DNA from: Nocardioides sp. REDSEA-S33_B3
GTDB taxonomy: Bacteria; Actinomycetota; Actinomycetes; Propionibacteriales; Nocardioidaceae
Direction: 5' to 3'
Assembly (NCBI GenBank): GCA_001627335.1
Contig: LUPK01000055.1
Span: 24,297 to 88,296 of the forward strand
Length of the DNA stretch: 64,000 nt
Under the pieces are notes generated by a model. The model saw only the letters and a program-made list of their open reading frames with translations. It made no database searches and had not been told where the DNA came from. Below, piece by piece: positions 23,068 to 30,653 of this stretch; positions within the stretch are counted from its first letter, which is position 1; every line of letters begins with the position of its first letter. Both the position numbers and the translations under genes were made by a program.

Positions 23068-23100
23068 CTAGTCAAAGGTTTGTTCGTTTCCAGTCGTCTG

Positions 23101-23134
23101 AGTCCCCGCATTTCACGCTCAGATAGGCGGGACT
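23101..23134. terminator. Hairpin near the prophage right end
   Basis: AGTCCCCGC at 23,101-23,109 pairs with GCGGGACT at 23,127-23,134 with one bulged C. It follows the ImmA-like gene and precedes the att site. It could end the rightward lysogeny transcript or be part of the phage attachment arm structure. Confidence 0.4.
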
Positions 23135-23156
23135 CGTCAATCAGAAGGGGGCCTGG

Positions 23157-23183
23157 GCGGCGTTCGATTCCCCGCAGCTCCAC
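23157..23183 (+). other. attR-like site: 3' end of a tmRNA gene
   Basis: The stretch GGCGTTCGATTCCCCGC followed by AGCTCCAC has the T-arm loop TTCGATT and the acceptor end CAGCTCCAC typical of ssrA (tmRNA) 3' ends; E. coli tmRNA ends CAGCUCCACCA. No tmRNA body or tRNA D- or anticodon arm is upstream, so this is only the short duplicate left by integration. One T-stem pair is mismatched, as in a divergent phage or displaced copy. The full ssrA should lie at the other, unseen end of the prophage. Confidence 0.65.
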
Positions 23184-23277
23184 TCACGACAAGCGCGTGA
23201 TCCCGACCCACCCGGTGGATCGAGGTCACGCGTTCGTCGTCCCGGCCCCCGGCACCAGCCGTTCACCATCGACCGTC

Positions 23278-24660
23278 ATGCTGTGCGCCGTGACAGCCGA
23301 GCCCACGGGCGCCCGCTCCGACGTGGTGCCGCTGCGTGAGGCCACGAGGGCGTGGTTCCGCATCTCCCTGCAGACCTTCGGCGGCCCCGCGGGCCAGATC
23401 GCGATGATGCAGCGCGAGCTCGTCGACGAGCGCCGCTGGATCGGGCAGCGCCGCTTCCTGCACGCCCTGTCGTTCTGCACGCTGCTGCCCGGCCCCGAGG
23501 CGCAGCAGCTCTCGATCTACGTCGGCTGGCTGCTCAACGGGGTCAGGGGCGGGTTGATCGCCGGCACGCTCTTCGTGCTCCCCGGGGTCGTCGCGCTCCT
23601 CGCCCTCTCCGCCCTGTACGTCGGAGCAGGCGACACCACGGTCGTCGAGGCGCTCTTCGCGGGGCTGGCCCCTGCCGTGCTCGCGGTGGTCGCGCAGGCC
23701 GTGTGGCGGCTGTCGGGCCGGGCCCTGGGTCGCCCGGCGCTGATCGGGCTGGCCGTGGCGGCCTTCGTGGCGCTGGTCGCCCTCGACGTCCCGTTCCCCG
23801 CGGTCGTGGCCGGCGCGGCCGTGATCGGCTGGCTCCTGGGGCGGTGGGTGCCGGATGCGCTGCCTCACCGGCGTACCGCTCCCGAGGACGCCGGGCCCAC
23901 GCCGCTCATCCCCGACGACGCCCTGCACACCGCACCCGCCACGCGGCGCCACAGCCTCGTGGTGCTGGCCGTCGGCGTGGTGCTGTGGATGGCGCCGGTG
24001 CTCGGGTTCGTGGTGCTGCTCGGGCGCGACACCGTCTTCGTCGACCAGGCGGTCTTCTTCTCCGGGGCGGCGCTGGTGACCTTCGGCGGTGCCTACGCGG
24101 TGCTGGCCTTCGTCGCGCAGCAGGCTGTCGACGTCTACGGCTGGCTCGCGCCGGGGGAGATGGTGCGCGGGCTGGCGCTGGCCGAGTCCACGCCCGGGCC
24201 GCTCATCATGGTGGTGCAGTTCGTGGCGTTCCTCGGGGCCTACCGCGACCCCGGCTCGCTCGACCCCTGGGTCGCCGGCGTGCTCGCCTCGCTGCTCACC
24301 GTGTGGGTGACATTCGTGCCGTGCTTCGTCTTCATCTTCCTCGGCGCCCCCTACGTCGAGCGGCTGCGCGGGCACGAGGGGCTCTCGGCGGCGCTGACCG
24401 GCATCACCGCCGCCGTGGTCGGCGTCATCGCCAACCTCGCGGTGCTCTTCGCGCTGGCGACGCTCTTCGGCCGGACCCGGGAGGTCGGCGCGGGGCCGGT
24501 CGCAATCGACCTGCCCGTCCTCGGCTCCATCGACCCGGTCGCGGTCGGGCTGCTCGCGCTGGCTGCCCTGCTGCTCGGGCGCGGGTGGTCGGTGCTGCGG
24601 GTGCTGGGGGCGTGTGCCGCGGCCGGCGTGGTGCTGGGTCTGCTCGGCGCGCCGGTCTGA
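23278..24660 (+). CDS. chrA: Chromate transporter, CHR family (two-domain form)
   Basis: A 460-residue membrane protein made of two homologous halves. The first carries FGGPAGQIAMMQRELV (about 34-49) and LLPGPEAQQLSIYVGWL (about 69-85). The second repeats the pattern with TFGGAYAVLAFVAQQAVD and ESTPGPLIMVVQF. Around ten apolar helices are visible. Members export chromate from the cytoplasm and give chromate resistance, though many actinobacterial copies are untested. The start is uncertain (ATG 23278 or GTG 23290); no clear ribosome site is seen. It is the first host gene after the prophage. Confidence 0.87.
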   Translation: MLCAVTAEPTGARSDVVPLREATRAWFRISLQTFGGPAGQIAMMQRELVDERRWIGQRRFLHALSFCTLLPGPEAQQLSIYVGWLLNGVRGGLIAGTLFVLPGVVALLALSALYVGAGDTTVVEALFAGLAPAVLAVVAQAVWRLSGRALGRPALIGLAVAAFVALVALDVPFPAVVAGAAVIGWLLGRWVPDALPHRRTAPEDAGPTPLIPDDALHTAPATRRHSLVVLAVGVVLWMAPVLGFVVLLGRDTVFVDQAVFFSGAALVTFGGAYAVLAFVAQQAVDVYGWLAPGEMVRGLALAESTPGPLIMVVQFVAFLGAYRDPGSLDPWVAGVLASLLTVWVTFVPCFVFIFLGAPYVERLRGHEGLSAALTGITAAVVGVIANLAVLFALATLFGRTREVGAGPVAIDLPVLGSIDPVAVGLLALAALLLGRGWSVLRVLGACAAAGVVLGLLGAPV

Positions 24661-24674
24661 GGTCCCTGCGGAGA

Positions 24675-24724
24675 GGTGGTCTCGACGCCCGCTCCTCGCT
24701 GGCGCTCGTCGCTGCTCGACCACC
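24675..24724. repeat. Dispersed intergenic repeat, copy 1
   Basis: A roughly 50-bp element runs from GGTGGTCTCGACGCCCGCTC to GCTGCTCGACCACC. Its ends GGTGGTC and GACCACC are inverted. A close copy, shorter by a few bases, is at 61,372-61,412. A further related fragment (GGTCTCGAGACGGCGCTGG) follows at 24,735. It lies between two convergent genes, so it may also serve as a terminator. Confidence 0.6.
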
Positions 24725-24780
24725 TGGGGTCCTGGGTCTCGAGACGGCGCTGGCGCGCCTCCTCGACCGGCGGACGGCGG

Positions 24781-25353
24781 CTACAGGGTCGCCAGGAAGG
24801 CCAGGACGCGCTCGTCGACGAGGGCGGCGGCGTCGGGGTCGTGGGACGGGAGCGAGCTGTCGACGAACAGGTGCGCGTCGCCGGGGTAGGTGAAGACGTC
24901 CACGTCGTCGCGGCCCGCGGCGAACTCGCGCGCGGGCTCGAGGTCCTCCAGGCCGAAGAACTCATCGCGCTCCATGCCGTGGATCTGCACCGGAGCGCCC
25001 GCCGGCCACTCGCCGACGTGCTCGGGCGCCACGAACGACTCCAGGAACACCCCCGCCACCGCGCCCGGGCGCTGCGCCGCGACGTGCTGGGCCGCGACGA
25101 CACCCATCGAGATGCCGGCGTAGACCACCGCCTCGGGCAGGTCGGTGACCGCGGCCAGCGCCCGCGAGCGGACCTCGTCGAAGCCGCCGATCGACTGCAC
25201 GAACGCGAACCCCTCCTCCACCGAGCCGAAGGTGCGTCCCCCGAACAGGTCGGGAGTGGTGACCTCGTGACCGGCGGCGCGCCACCGGTCGGCGATCGCG
25301 GCCACGCCCGCAGTGAGGCCGGCGACGTGGTGGAAGAGGACGACGGGTGTCAT
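24781..25353 (-). CDS. Dienelactone hydrolase family protein
   Basis: A 190-residue alpha/beta hydrolase. It starts MTPVVLFHHVAGLTAGVAAI and has TPDLFGG early, the nucleophile elbow GISMG at about 92-96 (Ser in place of the Cys of classic dienelactone hydrolases), and a C-terminal GDAHLF holding the catalytic His. The Asp/Glu of the triad is not fixed. The substrate is unknown; many actinobacterial relatives act on small esters. A TAGCGT box 7 nt before the ATG suggests a leaderless transcript, which also settles the start. Confidence 0.78.
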   Translation of the reverse strand: MTPVVLFHHVAGLTAGVAAIADRWRAAGHEVTTPDLFGGRTFGSVEEGFAFVQSIGGFDEVRSRALAAVTDLPEAVVYAGISMGVVAAQHVAAQRPGAVAGVFLESFVAPEHVGEWPAGAPVQIHGMERDEFFGLEDLEPAREFAAGRDDVDVFTYPGDAHLFVDSSLPSHDPDAAALVDERVLAFLATL

Positions 25354-25409
25354 GCGCGTCACGCTAGGGGTGAGTACCGACAACGCGGAAGGTGACCTAG
25401 CGTCGCTCC

Positions 25410-26753
25410 GTGCGACCACGCCGGCCCCGGCTGTTCCGACACCCCGCTCAGGTGGTCGTCGGCGGCTTCGGCCTCGCCGTGCTCGTCGGGACGCTGCTGC
25501 TGATGCTCCCGGTGGCGCAGACCGGCATCGACTGGACCGACCCGGTCACCGCGCTCTTCACCGCCACCAGCGCGGTGTGCGTGACCGGCCTGGTCGTCGT
25601 CGACACCGGCACCTACTGGTCGACCTTCGGCGAGGTCGTGATCCTGGCGCTGATCCAGGTCGGCGGGCTCGGCACCATGACCCTGGCCAGCCTGCTCGGC
25701 CTCGCCATCTCCCGCAAGCTCGGCCTGCGGGCCCGGGTCACCGCCGCCACCGAGACCAAGGCGGTCGGCCTGGGCGACGTCCGCGGCGTCGTGCTCGGCG
25801 TCGCACGCACCAGCCTGGTCGTCGAGCTCGCGGTGGCCGTCGTGCTCGCGCTGCGCTTCTGGGCGGCGTACGACGTCTCGCCCGGACGTGCGGCCTACCT
25901 CGGTGTCTTCCACTCGGTCTCGGCGTTCAACAACGCCGGCTTCGCCCTGTGGCCCGACAGTCTCGTCCGGTTCGCGACCGACCCGTGGATCTGCCTGCCG
26001 ATCGCGGCGTCGGTGATCGTCGGCGGGATCGGCTTCCCGGTGATCCTCGAGCTCCGCAAGCGGCTGCGCACCCCGCGGGCCTGGTCGATGCACACCAAGA
26101 TGACCCTGTGGGCCACCGCGGTCCTGCTGGTGCTCGGCACCCTGGTCATCACCGCCAACGAGTGGCGCAACCCCGCGACCCTCGGCCAGCTCGACACCCC
26201 GGGTCGACTGCTCGCCGGGTTCTTCCAGGCCGTGATGCCGCGCACCGCCGGCTTCAACTCCGTCGACACCGGCGCCATGCTGGAGGGCTCGCTCCTGGTC
26301 ACCGTGGTGCTGATGTTCATCGGCGGGGGCTCGGCGGGCACCGCGGGCGGCATCAAGGTCACCACGTTCGTGCTGCTGCTCCTCGTCATCTGGGCCGAGG
26401 TCCGAGGCGAGCGGGACGTGCAGGCCTTCGACCGCCGGATCGGGGAACGGGTGGTGCGCCAGGCGCTCACCATCGCCCTGCTCTCGGTGGGGCTGGTGAC
26501 GGCCGCGACGGTCGTCCTGGTCGAGATCACCCGGATGTCCACGCACCTGGTGCTCTTCGAGGTCGTCTCGGCCTTCGGCACCGTCGGGCTCTCGACCGGC
26601 ATCACCGCCGACGTCGGCACGGCCGGGCACCTCGTGCTCGCCGTCCTGATGTTCGTGGGCAGGCTCGGCCCCATCACGCTGGTCTCGGCGCTCGCGCTGC
26701 GCGAGCGGCAACGGCTCTACCACCACCCGGAAGGCAGGCCCCTCATTGGCTAG
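25410..26753 (+). CDS. ktrB: Potassium uptake channel subunit KtrB/TrkH family
   Basis: A 447-residue membrane protein of the TrkH/KtrB type with four pore loops. Selectivity-filter regions are visible as TATSAVCVTGLVVVDT (first), FHSVSAFNNAGFALWP (second), AVMPRTAGFNSVDTGAM (third) and VSAFGTVGLSTGITADV (fourth), each with the key Gly. The GGGSAGTAGGIKVTT loop, typical of KtrB gating loops, follows the third. It mediates K+ (often Na+-coupled) uptake. The GTG start has a TAGCGT box 6 nt upstream. It overlaps ktrA by 8 bp. Confidence 0.9.
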   Translation: MRPRRPRLFRHPAQVVVGGFGLAVLVGTLLLMLPVAQTGIDWTDPVTALFTATSAVCVTGLVVVDTGTYWSTFGEVVILALIQVGGLGTMTLASLLGLAISRKLGLRARVTAATETKAVGLGDVRGVVLGVARTSLVVELAVAVVLALRFWAAYDVSPGRAAYLGVFHSVSAFNNAGFALWPDSLVRFATDPWICLPIAASVIVGGIGFPVILELRKRLRTPRAWSMHTKMTLWATAVLLVLGTLVITANEWRNPATLGQLDTPGRLLAGFFQAVMPRTAGFNSVDTGAMLEGSLLVTVVLMFIGGGSAGTAGGIKVTTFVLLLLVIWAEVRGERDVQAFDRRIGERVVRQALTIALLSVGLVTAATVVLVEITRMSTHLVLFEVVSAFGTVGLSTGITADVGTAGHLVLAVLMFVGRLGPITLVSALALRERQRLYHHPEGRPLIG

Positions 26754-27420
26754 GCAGCAGCACTCCCGTCCCAAGGGCGCCGTCGCCGTCATCGGCCTAG
26801 GCCGCTTCGGCAAGTCCCTCGCCCTGGAGCTGATGGCCGGCGGCACCGAGGTGCTCGGCGTCGACGCCGACCCCCGCACCGTCCAGTCGCTGGCCGGCCG
26901 GCTCACCCACGTCGTCGAGGCCGACTCCACCAACGAGGAGGCGATGCGCCAGCTCGGCGTGCACGAGCTCGAGCGGGCCGTCATCGGTGTCGGCACCGAC
27001 CTCGAGGCGAGCATCCTGTCGACGTCGGTGGCGGTGAACCTCGGCGTTCACGAGGTGTGGGCCAAGGCGATCAGCCAGGCGCACGCACGGATCCTCGCCC
27101 AGGTCGGTGCGCACCACGTCGTACGCCCCGAGCACGACATGGGCAAGCGCGTCGCGCACCTGGTGGGCGGGCGGATGCTCGACTACATCGAGCTCGACGA
27201 CGGCTACGCGTTCGTCAAGACCAAGCCGCCCAAGGTCATCCTCAACAAGTCGCTGCGCGACAGCGACGTGCGCCAGGCCTTCGGCATCACCGTCGTCGGC
27301 ATCAAGCGCGGCACCCGTGCCTTCACCTACGCCACGCCCGACACCGTGGTCGTCCCGGGCGATGTCATCATCGTCTCCGGCGAGCGCGCGGCCGTGGAGG
27401 GGTTCAGCGACCTGCCCTGA
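26746..27420 (+). CDS. ktrA: KtrA-type potassium uptake regulatory subunit
   Basis: A 224-residue cytoplasmic gating protein. The N-terminal Rossmann RCK domain has AVIGLGRFGKSLA (about 14-26) and VDADPRTVQSLA, and the C-terminal RCK_C domain spans about 140-220. It binds nucleotides (ATP/ADP, sometimes c-di-AMP at the C-domain) and opens KtrB. The likely start is a TTG that overlaps the ktrB stop by 8 bp, implying coupling. Confidence 0.9.
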   Translation: MARQQHSRPKGAVAVIGLGRFGKSLALELMAGGTEVLGVDADPRTVQSLAGRLTHVVEADSTNEEAMRQLGVHELERAVIGVGTDLEASILSTSVAVNLGVHEVWAKAISQAHARILAQVGAHHVVRPEHDMGKRVAHLVGGRMLDYIELDDGYAFVKTKPPKVILNKSLRDSDVRQAFGITVVGIKRGTRAFTYATPDTVVVPGDVIIVSGERAAVEGFSDLP

Positions 27421-27483
27421 CGGCCGCTGTGACCACCGTGACGGGTGGGGCGTGACCGCCGTGCTAGTGGGCATGGTGGGGCG

Positions 27484-28914
27484 GTGGTCCTCGGGAAGTC
27501 TCTGGTCGTCGTCTGCACCCTCCTCGCGCTCGCGCTCGGCGTGCTGCCCGCGGCGGCCGCCCCGGCCGAGCGGCCGGCGTCGCGAGAGGTGCCACCCGGC
27601 CTCACGCTGAGCGCGCCACCGACGTACGCCGGCCAGGACGCCCCGGTCATCGTCACCCTCGCCGACGAGGCGGGGGAGCCGGTGGCGGGGGCGTCGCTGC
27701 TCGTCGAGCGACGCATCGGCGACACCTGGGCCGAGGTCGCTGTCCTCGCCACCGCCGAGGACGGGACCGCCTCCCTGCCCGTCACGCTCACCCGCCGCCC
27801 CGAGGACAACGTCCTGCGCGCCGCGTGGGCCGGCGACGAGACCCACGAGCCGCAGGCGACCGGGCCGGTGACGCTGCCGCTGCGGCGCCGCAACGCCCGG
27901 CTGCGGGTGAAGGGACCCGACGAGGTCGTCGACGAGACCAGCGTGCGCGTGGCGGTGCGGTGGACCACCGGCTCCGGCGACCCGGTCGTCGGGGAGGTCG
28001 CCCTGCAGCGCAAGCGCAACGGTCGCTGGCGCGAGGTCGAGGTGCTGACCACCGACGAGCGCGGCCGCGCCCACACCCGGATCGCCCCGCGGGACGACTC
28101 GCGCTGGCGCTTCCGCACCGCGAGGCAGCCGTGGCTGGAGCGGGGGAGGAGCCCCGTGCACCGGGTCGACAACGTGCCGCCCGGCAGCGTCGTACGACTC
28201 GGTGGGCCGGACCCGCGCCGCAGCCTGCCGCGGGCACCACGCGCCCAGGGCGACGGAGCGGCCGCGAGCATCACGCGCATACCCGGCAAGGTCTGGCGCT
28301 CGATGAAGGGCCGCACCTGGCACCGCGGCTGCCCCGTGGGCCGCCCGCAGCTGCGGCTGCTGCGCATCAACTACTGGGGCTACGACGGCTACCGCTACCG
28401 AGGCGAGCTGGTGGCCGCCGCGTCGGTCGTCGGCCAGATGGCCGGTGCCCTGCGCGACATGTACGACGCCGGGCTGCCGATCCGCTCGATGGTCCGCGCC
28501 GACCGATTCGGGTGGTCCTCCCGGCTCAAGGGCGCCGACGACTACGCCTCCATGGCCGCGGGCAACACCAGCGCCTTCAACTGCCGCCAGGTCGTGGGGC
28601 GCCCCGGGGTCCGCTCGCCGCACTCCTGGGGGAGGTCGCTGGACATCAACACCTGGGAGAACCCCTACCGCTCCTCCCACGGCCTGGTCCCGAACTCCTG
28701 GTGGGCCTCGCGCAGCCACCCGCGGGTGGCGTGGCGCTCGAGCCAGCACCGGGTCGTGTCGATCATGCGCAGGCACGGCCTGCGCTGGACCTACGGCACC
28801 GCCGACAACCACCACTTCGACGCGGTGCCGCGCTCGGCGAAGCGCGGCGGGCACGAGCACGACGAGCACGCGCCCGTCCTGCCGCCCGAGTGCGCCACCG
28901 AGGTGTGCGACTGA
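27484..28914 (+). CDS. Secreted M15-family D-alanyl-D-alanine carboxypeptidase-like protein
   Basis: A 476-residue exported protein. The signal peptide is residues 1-25 (SLVVVCTLLALALGVLPAAA within it). Two beta-rich modules of about 80 residues follow, looking like Ig or bacterial-surface repeats. The C-terminal VanY-type peptidase domain has the zinc motif HSWGRSLD (His380, Asp387) and the last ligand in NHHFD (about 443). It probably trims or remodels peptidoglycan outside the membrane. I chose the GTG at 27484 because it leaves a normal signal peptide; longer readings add a poor N-terminus. Confidence 0.78.
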   Translation: MVLGKSLVVVCTLLALALGVLPAAAAPAERPASREVPPGLTLSAPPTYAGQDAPVIVTLADEAGEPVAGASLLVERRIGDTWAEVAVLATAEDGTASLPVTLTRRPEDNVLRAAWAGDETHEPQATGPVTLPLRRRNARLRVKGPDEVVDETSVRVAVRWTTGSGDPVVGEVALQRKRNGRWREVEVLTTDERGRAHTRIAPRDDSRWRFRTARQPWLERGRSPVHRVDNVPPGSVVRLGGPDPRRSLPRAPRAQGDGAAASITRIPGKVWRSMKGRTWHRGCPVGRPQLRLLRINYWGYDGYRYRGELVAAASVVGQMAGALRDMYDAGLPIRSMVRADRFGWSSRLKGADDYASMAAGNTSAFNCRQVVGRPGVRSPHSWGRSLDINTWENPYRSSHGLVPNSWWASRSHPRVAWRSSQHRVVSIMRRHGLRWTYGTADNHHFDAVPRSAKRGGHEHDEHAPVLPPECATEVCD

Positions 28915-28941
28915 CCCGGTCGCGCTGGCTACGGTGAGCAG

Positions 28942-29358
28942 GTGACCTCGGCCGACTGCGTCTTCTGCTCGATCGTCGCCGGCGACGTGCACGCCGACGT
29001 CGTGCTCGAGACCGACACGCTCCTCGCGTTCCTCGACCAGCGGCCGGTCTTCAAGGGCCACGTGCTGCTGGTCCCTCGCGAGCACGTCGTGACCCTGCCC
29101 GACCTGCCGGCCGACCTGCGCGACCCCTTCCTGGCGGCGGCCCAGCGCATCGCCACCGCCGTCGTGTCCGAGCTGGGGGCGCAGGGCTCCTTCGTGGCGA
29201 TCAACAACACCGTCAGCCAGTCGGTGCCCCACCTGCACCTGCACGTCGTGCCCCGCACCAAGGGCGACGGCCTGCGCGGCTTCTTCTGGCCCCGGCACAA
29301 GTACGCCGACGGCGAGCGCGCGGCGTACGCCGCTCGTCTCCGCGGCGCACTGGCCTGA
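28942..29358 (+). CDS. HIT family nucleotide-binding protein
   Basis: A 138-residue histidine-triad protein. It has the N-terminal CVFCSIVAGD (Cys6, Cys9) of HINT/FHIT relatives and the triad PHLHLHVVPR with His97, His99 and His101. HIT proteins hydrolyse or transfer nucleoside monophosphates, for example from AMP-lysine or dinucleoside polyphosphates. A TACGGT box 6 nt before the GTG start suggests a leaderless transcript. Confidence 0.88.
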   Translation: MTSADCVFCSIVAGDVHADVVLETDTLLAFLDQRPVFKGHVLLVPREHVVTLPDLPADLRDPFLAAAQRIATAVVSELGAQGSFVAINNTVSQSVPHLHLHVVPRTKGDGLRGFFWPRHKYADGERAAYAARLRGALA

Positions 29359-29378
29359 CACCCAGTCCACGCGCCACC

Positions 29379-29432
29379 GATCACGACGTTCTGCAGGAGA
29401 TCCGGCCCCTCAGCCTGCAGAACGTCGTGATC
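29379..29432. repeat. 19-bp palindrome A, left flank of the DUF559-type gene
   Basis: GATCACGACGTTCTGCAGG at 29,379-29,397 is perfectly inverted at 29,414-29,432, with a 16-nt loop. The right arm encodes the last codons of the leftward DUF559-type gene, and the element lies 20 bp after the HIT gene. A second copy of the same palindrome, same loop length, lies on the other side of the gene at 30,492-30,539. It may end both converging transcripts. Confidence 0.85.
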
Positions 29433-30435
29433 CGAGCCAGATCTCGCGCTCGACCCCCTGGAGGGCGCGTCGCCGCTCGACGGTGGAGGTGTCCACCCAC
29501 CAGCCCGGTGGGTCGAGGCTCCACCGCCGCGGGCCGGTCGCGCGCTGCGCCCGGGACAGCGCAGAGGTCAACCTGCCGCTGAACGCCGCGCCCAGGTCGC
29601 CGCCGACCACCACGAACGTCTGCAGCCCGTGGTCGAGCAGGAGCTGCTCGCGGGCGAGGTCGCGGCGGCGTTGCCGGCGGGTGAGGTGATGGTCCCCGTC
29701 GTACTCCCCGCACACCCCGGTGACCGGGTCGACGAGGTCGGGCGTGCCGAGGTGGCGTCCGGCGAGGTCGAAGACCGGCCGGTTGGTCAGCGGGCGCGCG
29801 CCGGTGACCCGTTCCCAGGCGAGCCGGGCGTGGGTCTCCTGTGGCGACCAGGAGTTCTCGTCGCCGAGGCCCAGGGCCGCGCGGGCCCGAGGCATGCCCC
29901 GGCGCGCAGGGTGCTTCTCCATCCACGCGGCGACCTCGGCGAGGGAGACCAGGTCGGCGCGGTACGCCATGTCCAGGACCTCCACGGCCTCGGCCAGCGA
30001 CTCGGCGTACCGCATCGCGAAGCACACGGCGGACACGGCGCTCGTCACGCGCAGCCCGTCCACCACCTCGACGGGGCCGCCACCGGTGCGTTCCTGGCAC
30101 AGCCGCGTCCCCGACGGCGGTCGCAGCACCTGCGACTCCGCCACGAGGTCGACCGGGCGCAGGCTGCCGTGGCGCCGTACGCCGGTCGCCCACCGCGAGC
30201 CGCGCCAGCACAGCGCCGCCCACCCGGTGACGGCGACCCGGTCCGAGGTGAGGGCCGCACCCGCCTCGGCGGCCCGCTGAGCGGGGGTGCGTACGACGTC
30301 GGCCGGCACGAACAACCCGCGACTGCTCCGCCGCCACGGCGCGGTGGTGGTGTCGTGCCGGGTGGGACCGGCCTTCCCCGTGGGGTCGACCGGCACGGGC
30401 CACGTGACCCCGTGAGCACCCCGTCCGACGTCCAT
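29410..30435 (-). CDS. AbiEi/DUF559-type protein with endonuclease-like C-terminus
   Basis: A 341-residue protein. The N-terminal part (RRSSRGLFVPADVVRTPAQR near 35-54) is the winged-helix start of AbiEi-type antitoxin-like proteins that are abundant in Nocardioides and related genera. The C-terminal domain carries TPDLVDP (231-237) and GEYDGDHH (243-250), then RDLAREQLLLDHG, the DUF559/Vsr-like PD-(D/E)XK signature with Asp233, Glu244 and Asp246 as likely metal ligands. No toxin gene is adjacent. The gene is framed by two copies of one palindrome. A CAGGGT box 6 nt before the ATG suggests leaderless expression. Confidence 0.75.
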   Translation of the reverse strand: MDVGRGAHGVTWPVPVDPTGKAGPTRHDTTTAPWRRSSRGLFVPADVVRTPAQRAAEAGAALTSDRVAVTGWAALCWRGSRWATGVRRHGSLRPVDLVAESQVLRPPSGTRLCQERTGGGPVEVVDGLRVTSAVSAVCFAMRYAESLAEAVEVLDMAYRADLVSLAEVAAWMEKHPARRGMPRARAALGLGDENSWSPQETHARLAWERVTGARPLTNRPVFDLAGRHLGTPDLVDPVTGVCGEYDGDHHLTRRQRRRDLAREQLLLDHGLQTFVVVGGDLGAAFSGRLTSALSRAQRATGPRRWSLDPPGWWVDTSTVERRRALQGVEREIWLGSRRSAG

Positions 30436-30491
30436 GCCTCGACCCTGCCCACTGTGGCCGGAGCACGCTCGGCCTCATCCACAGGCTCGAC

Positions 30492-30539
30492 CACGACGTT
30501 CTGCAGGAAAAGGCGCCCGATTTCCTGCACAACGTCGTG
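30492..30539. repeat. 16-bp palindrome B, right flank of the DUF559-type gene
   Basis: CACGACGTTCTGCAGG at 30,492-30,507 faces CCTGCACAACGTCGTG at 30,524-30,539: 15 of 16 pairs match, and the loop is 16 nt. The left arm is identical to that of palindrome A. It lies 56 bp upstream of the DUF559-type start and before the fabG-like gene, so unlike A it is not at a gene end. Confidence 0.85.
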
Positions 30540-30653
30540 AAGCGCGCCGAGCCGCGGGGGCGGACTCCCGGCAGCGGGCTCAGCCGGCCCGTCTAAGGTG
30601 CTGGAGGCCCTGCCGGGCCTCCACAGTCCCCTCCACGAAGGAGCACCACCACC

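Larger units (their letters stand above)
1..23183. mobile_element. Integrated siphovirus-like prophage (right-hand part; left end outside window)
   Basis: A continuous leftward block of phage genes: head and tail structure, terminase, HNH, integrase, replication and regulators. It ends on the right in two rightward genes and then a tmRNA 3'-end-like sequence at about 23,157-23,183, after which bacterial genes begin. Capsid, portal, terminase, MuF-like and gp10-like head-tail genes in this order are typical of HK97-type tailed phages. The genes overlap by 4 bp and carry strong AGGAG-type ribosome sites, unlike the often leaderless host genes. No obviously disrupted phage gene was seen, so the visible part may be intact. 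Tape measure, tail tip and lysis genes would lie to the left. Confidence 0.93.

Noticed and set aside
23101..23183. A complete tmRNA or tRNA gene
   Set aside because: Only the T-arm and acceptor 3' strand are present; no matching 5' acceptor, D-arm, anticodon arm or tag peptide frame was found upstream.
26797..29370. 857-codon open frame on the minus strand
   Set aside because: Antisense to ktrA, the M15 peptidase and HIT genes; composition is Val/Gly/Arg-rich without domains. Long antisense frames are expected at this GC content.
29410..30435. Toxin-antitoxin pair with the AbiEi-like gene
   Set aside because: No AbiEii-type nucleotidyltransferase toxin lies beside it; the gene has its own C-terminal nuclease-like domain.
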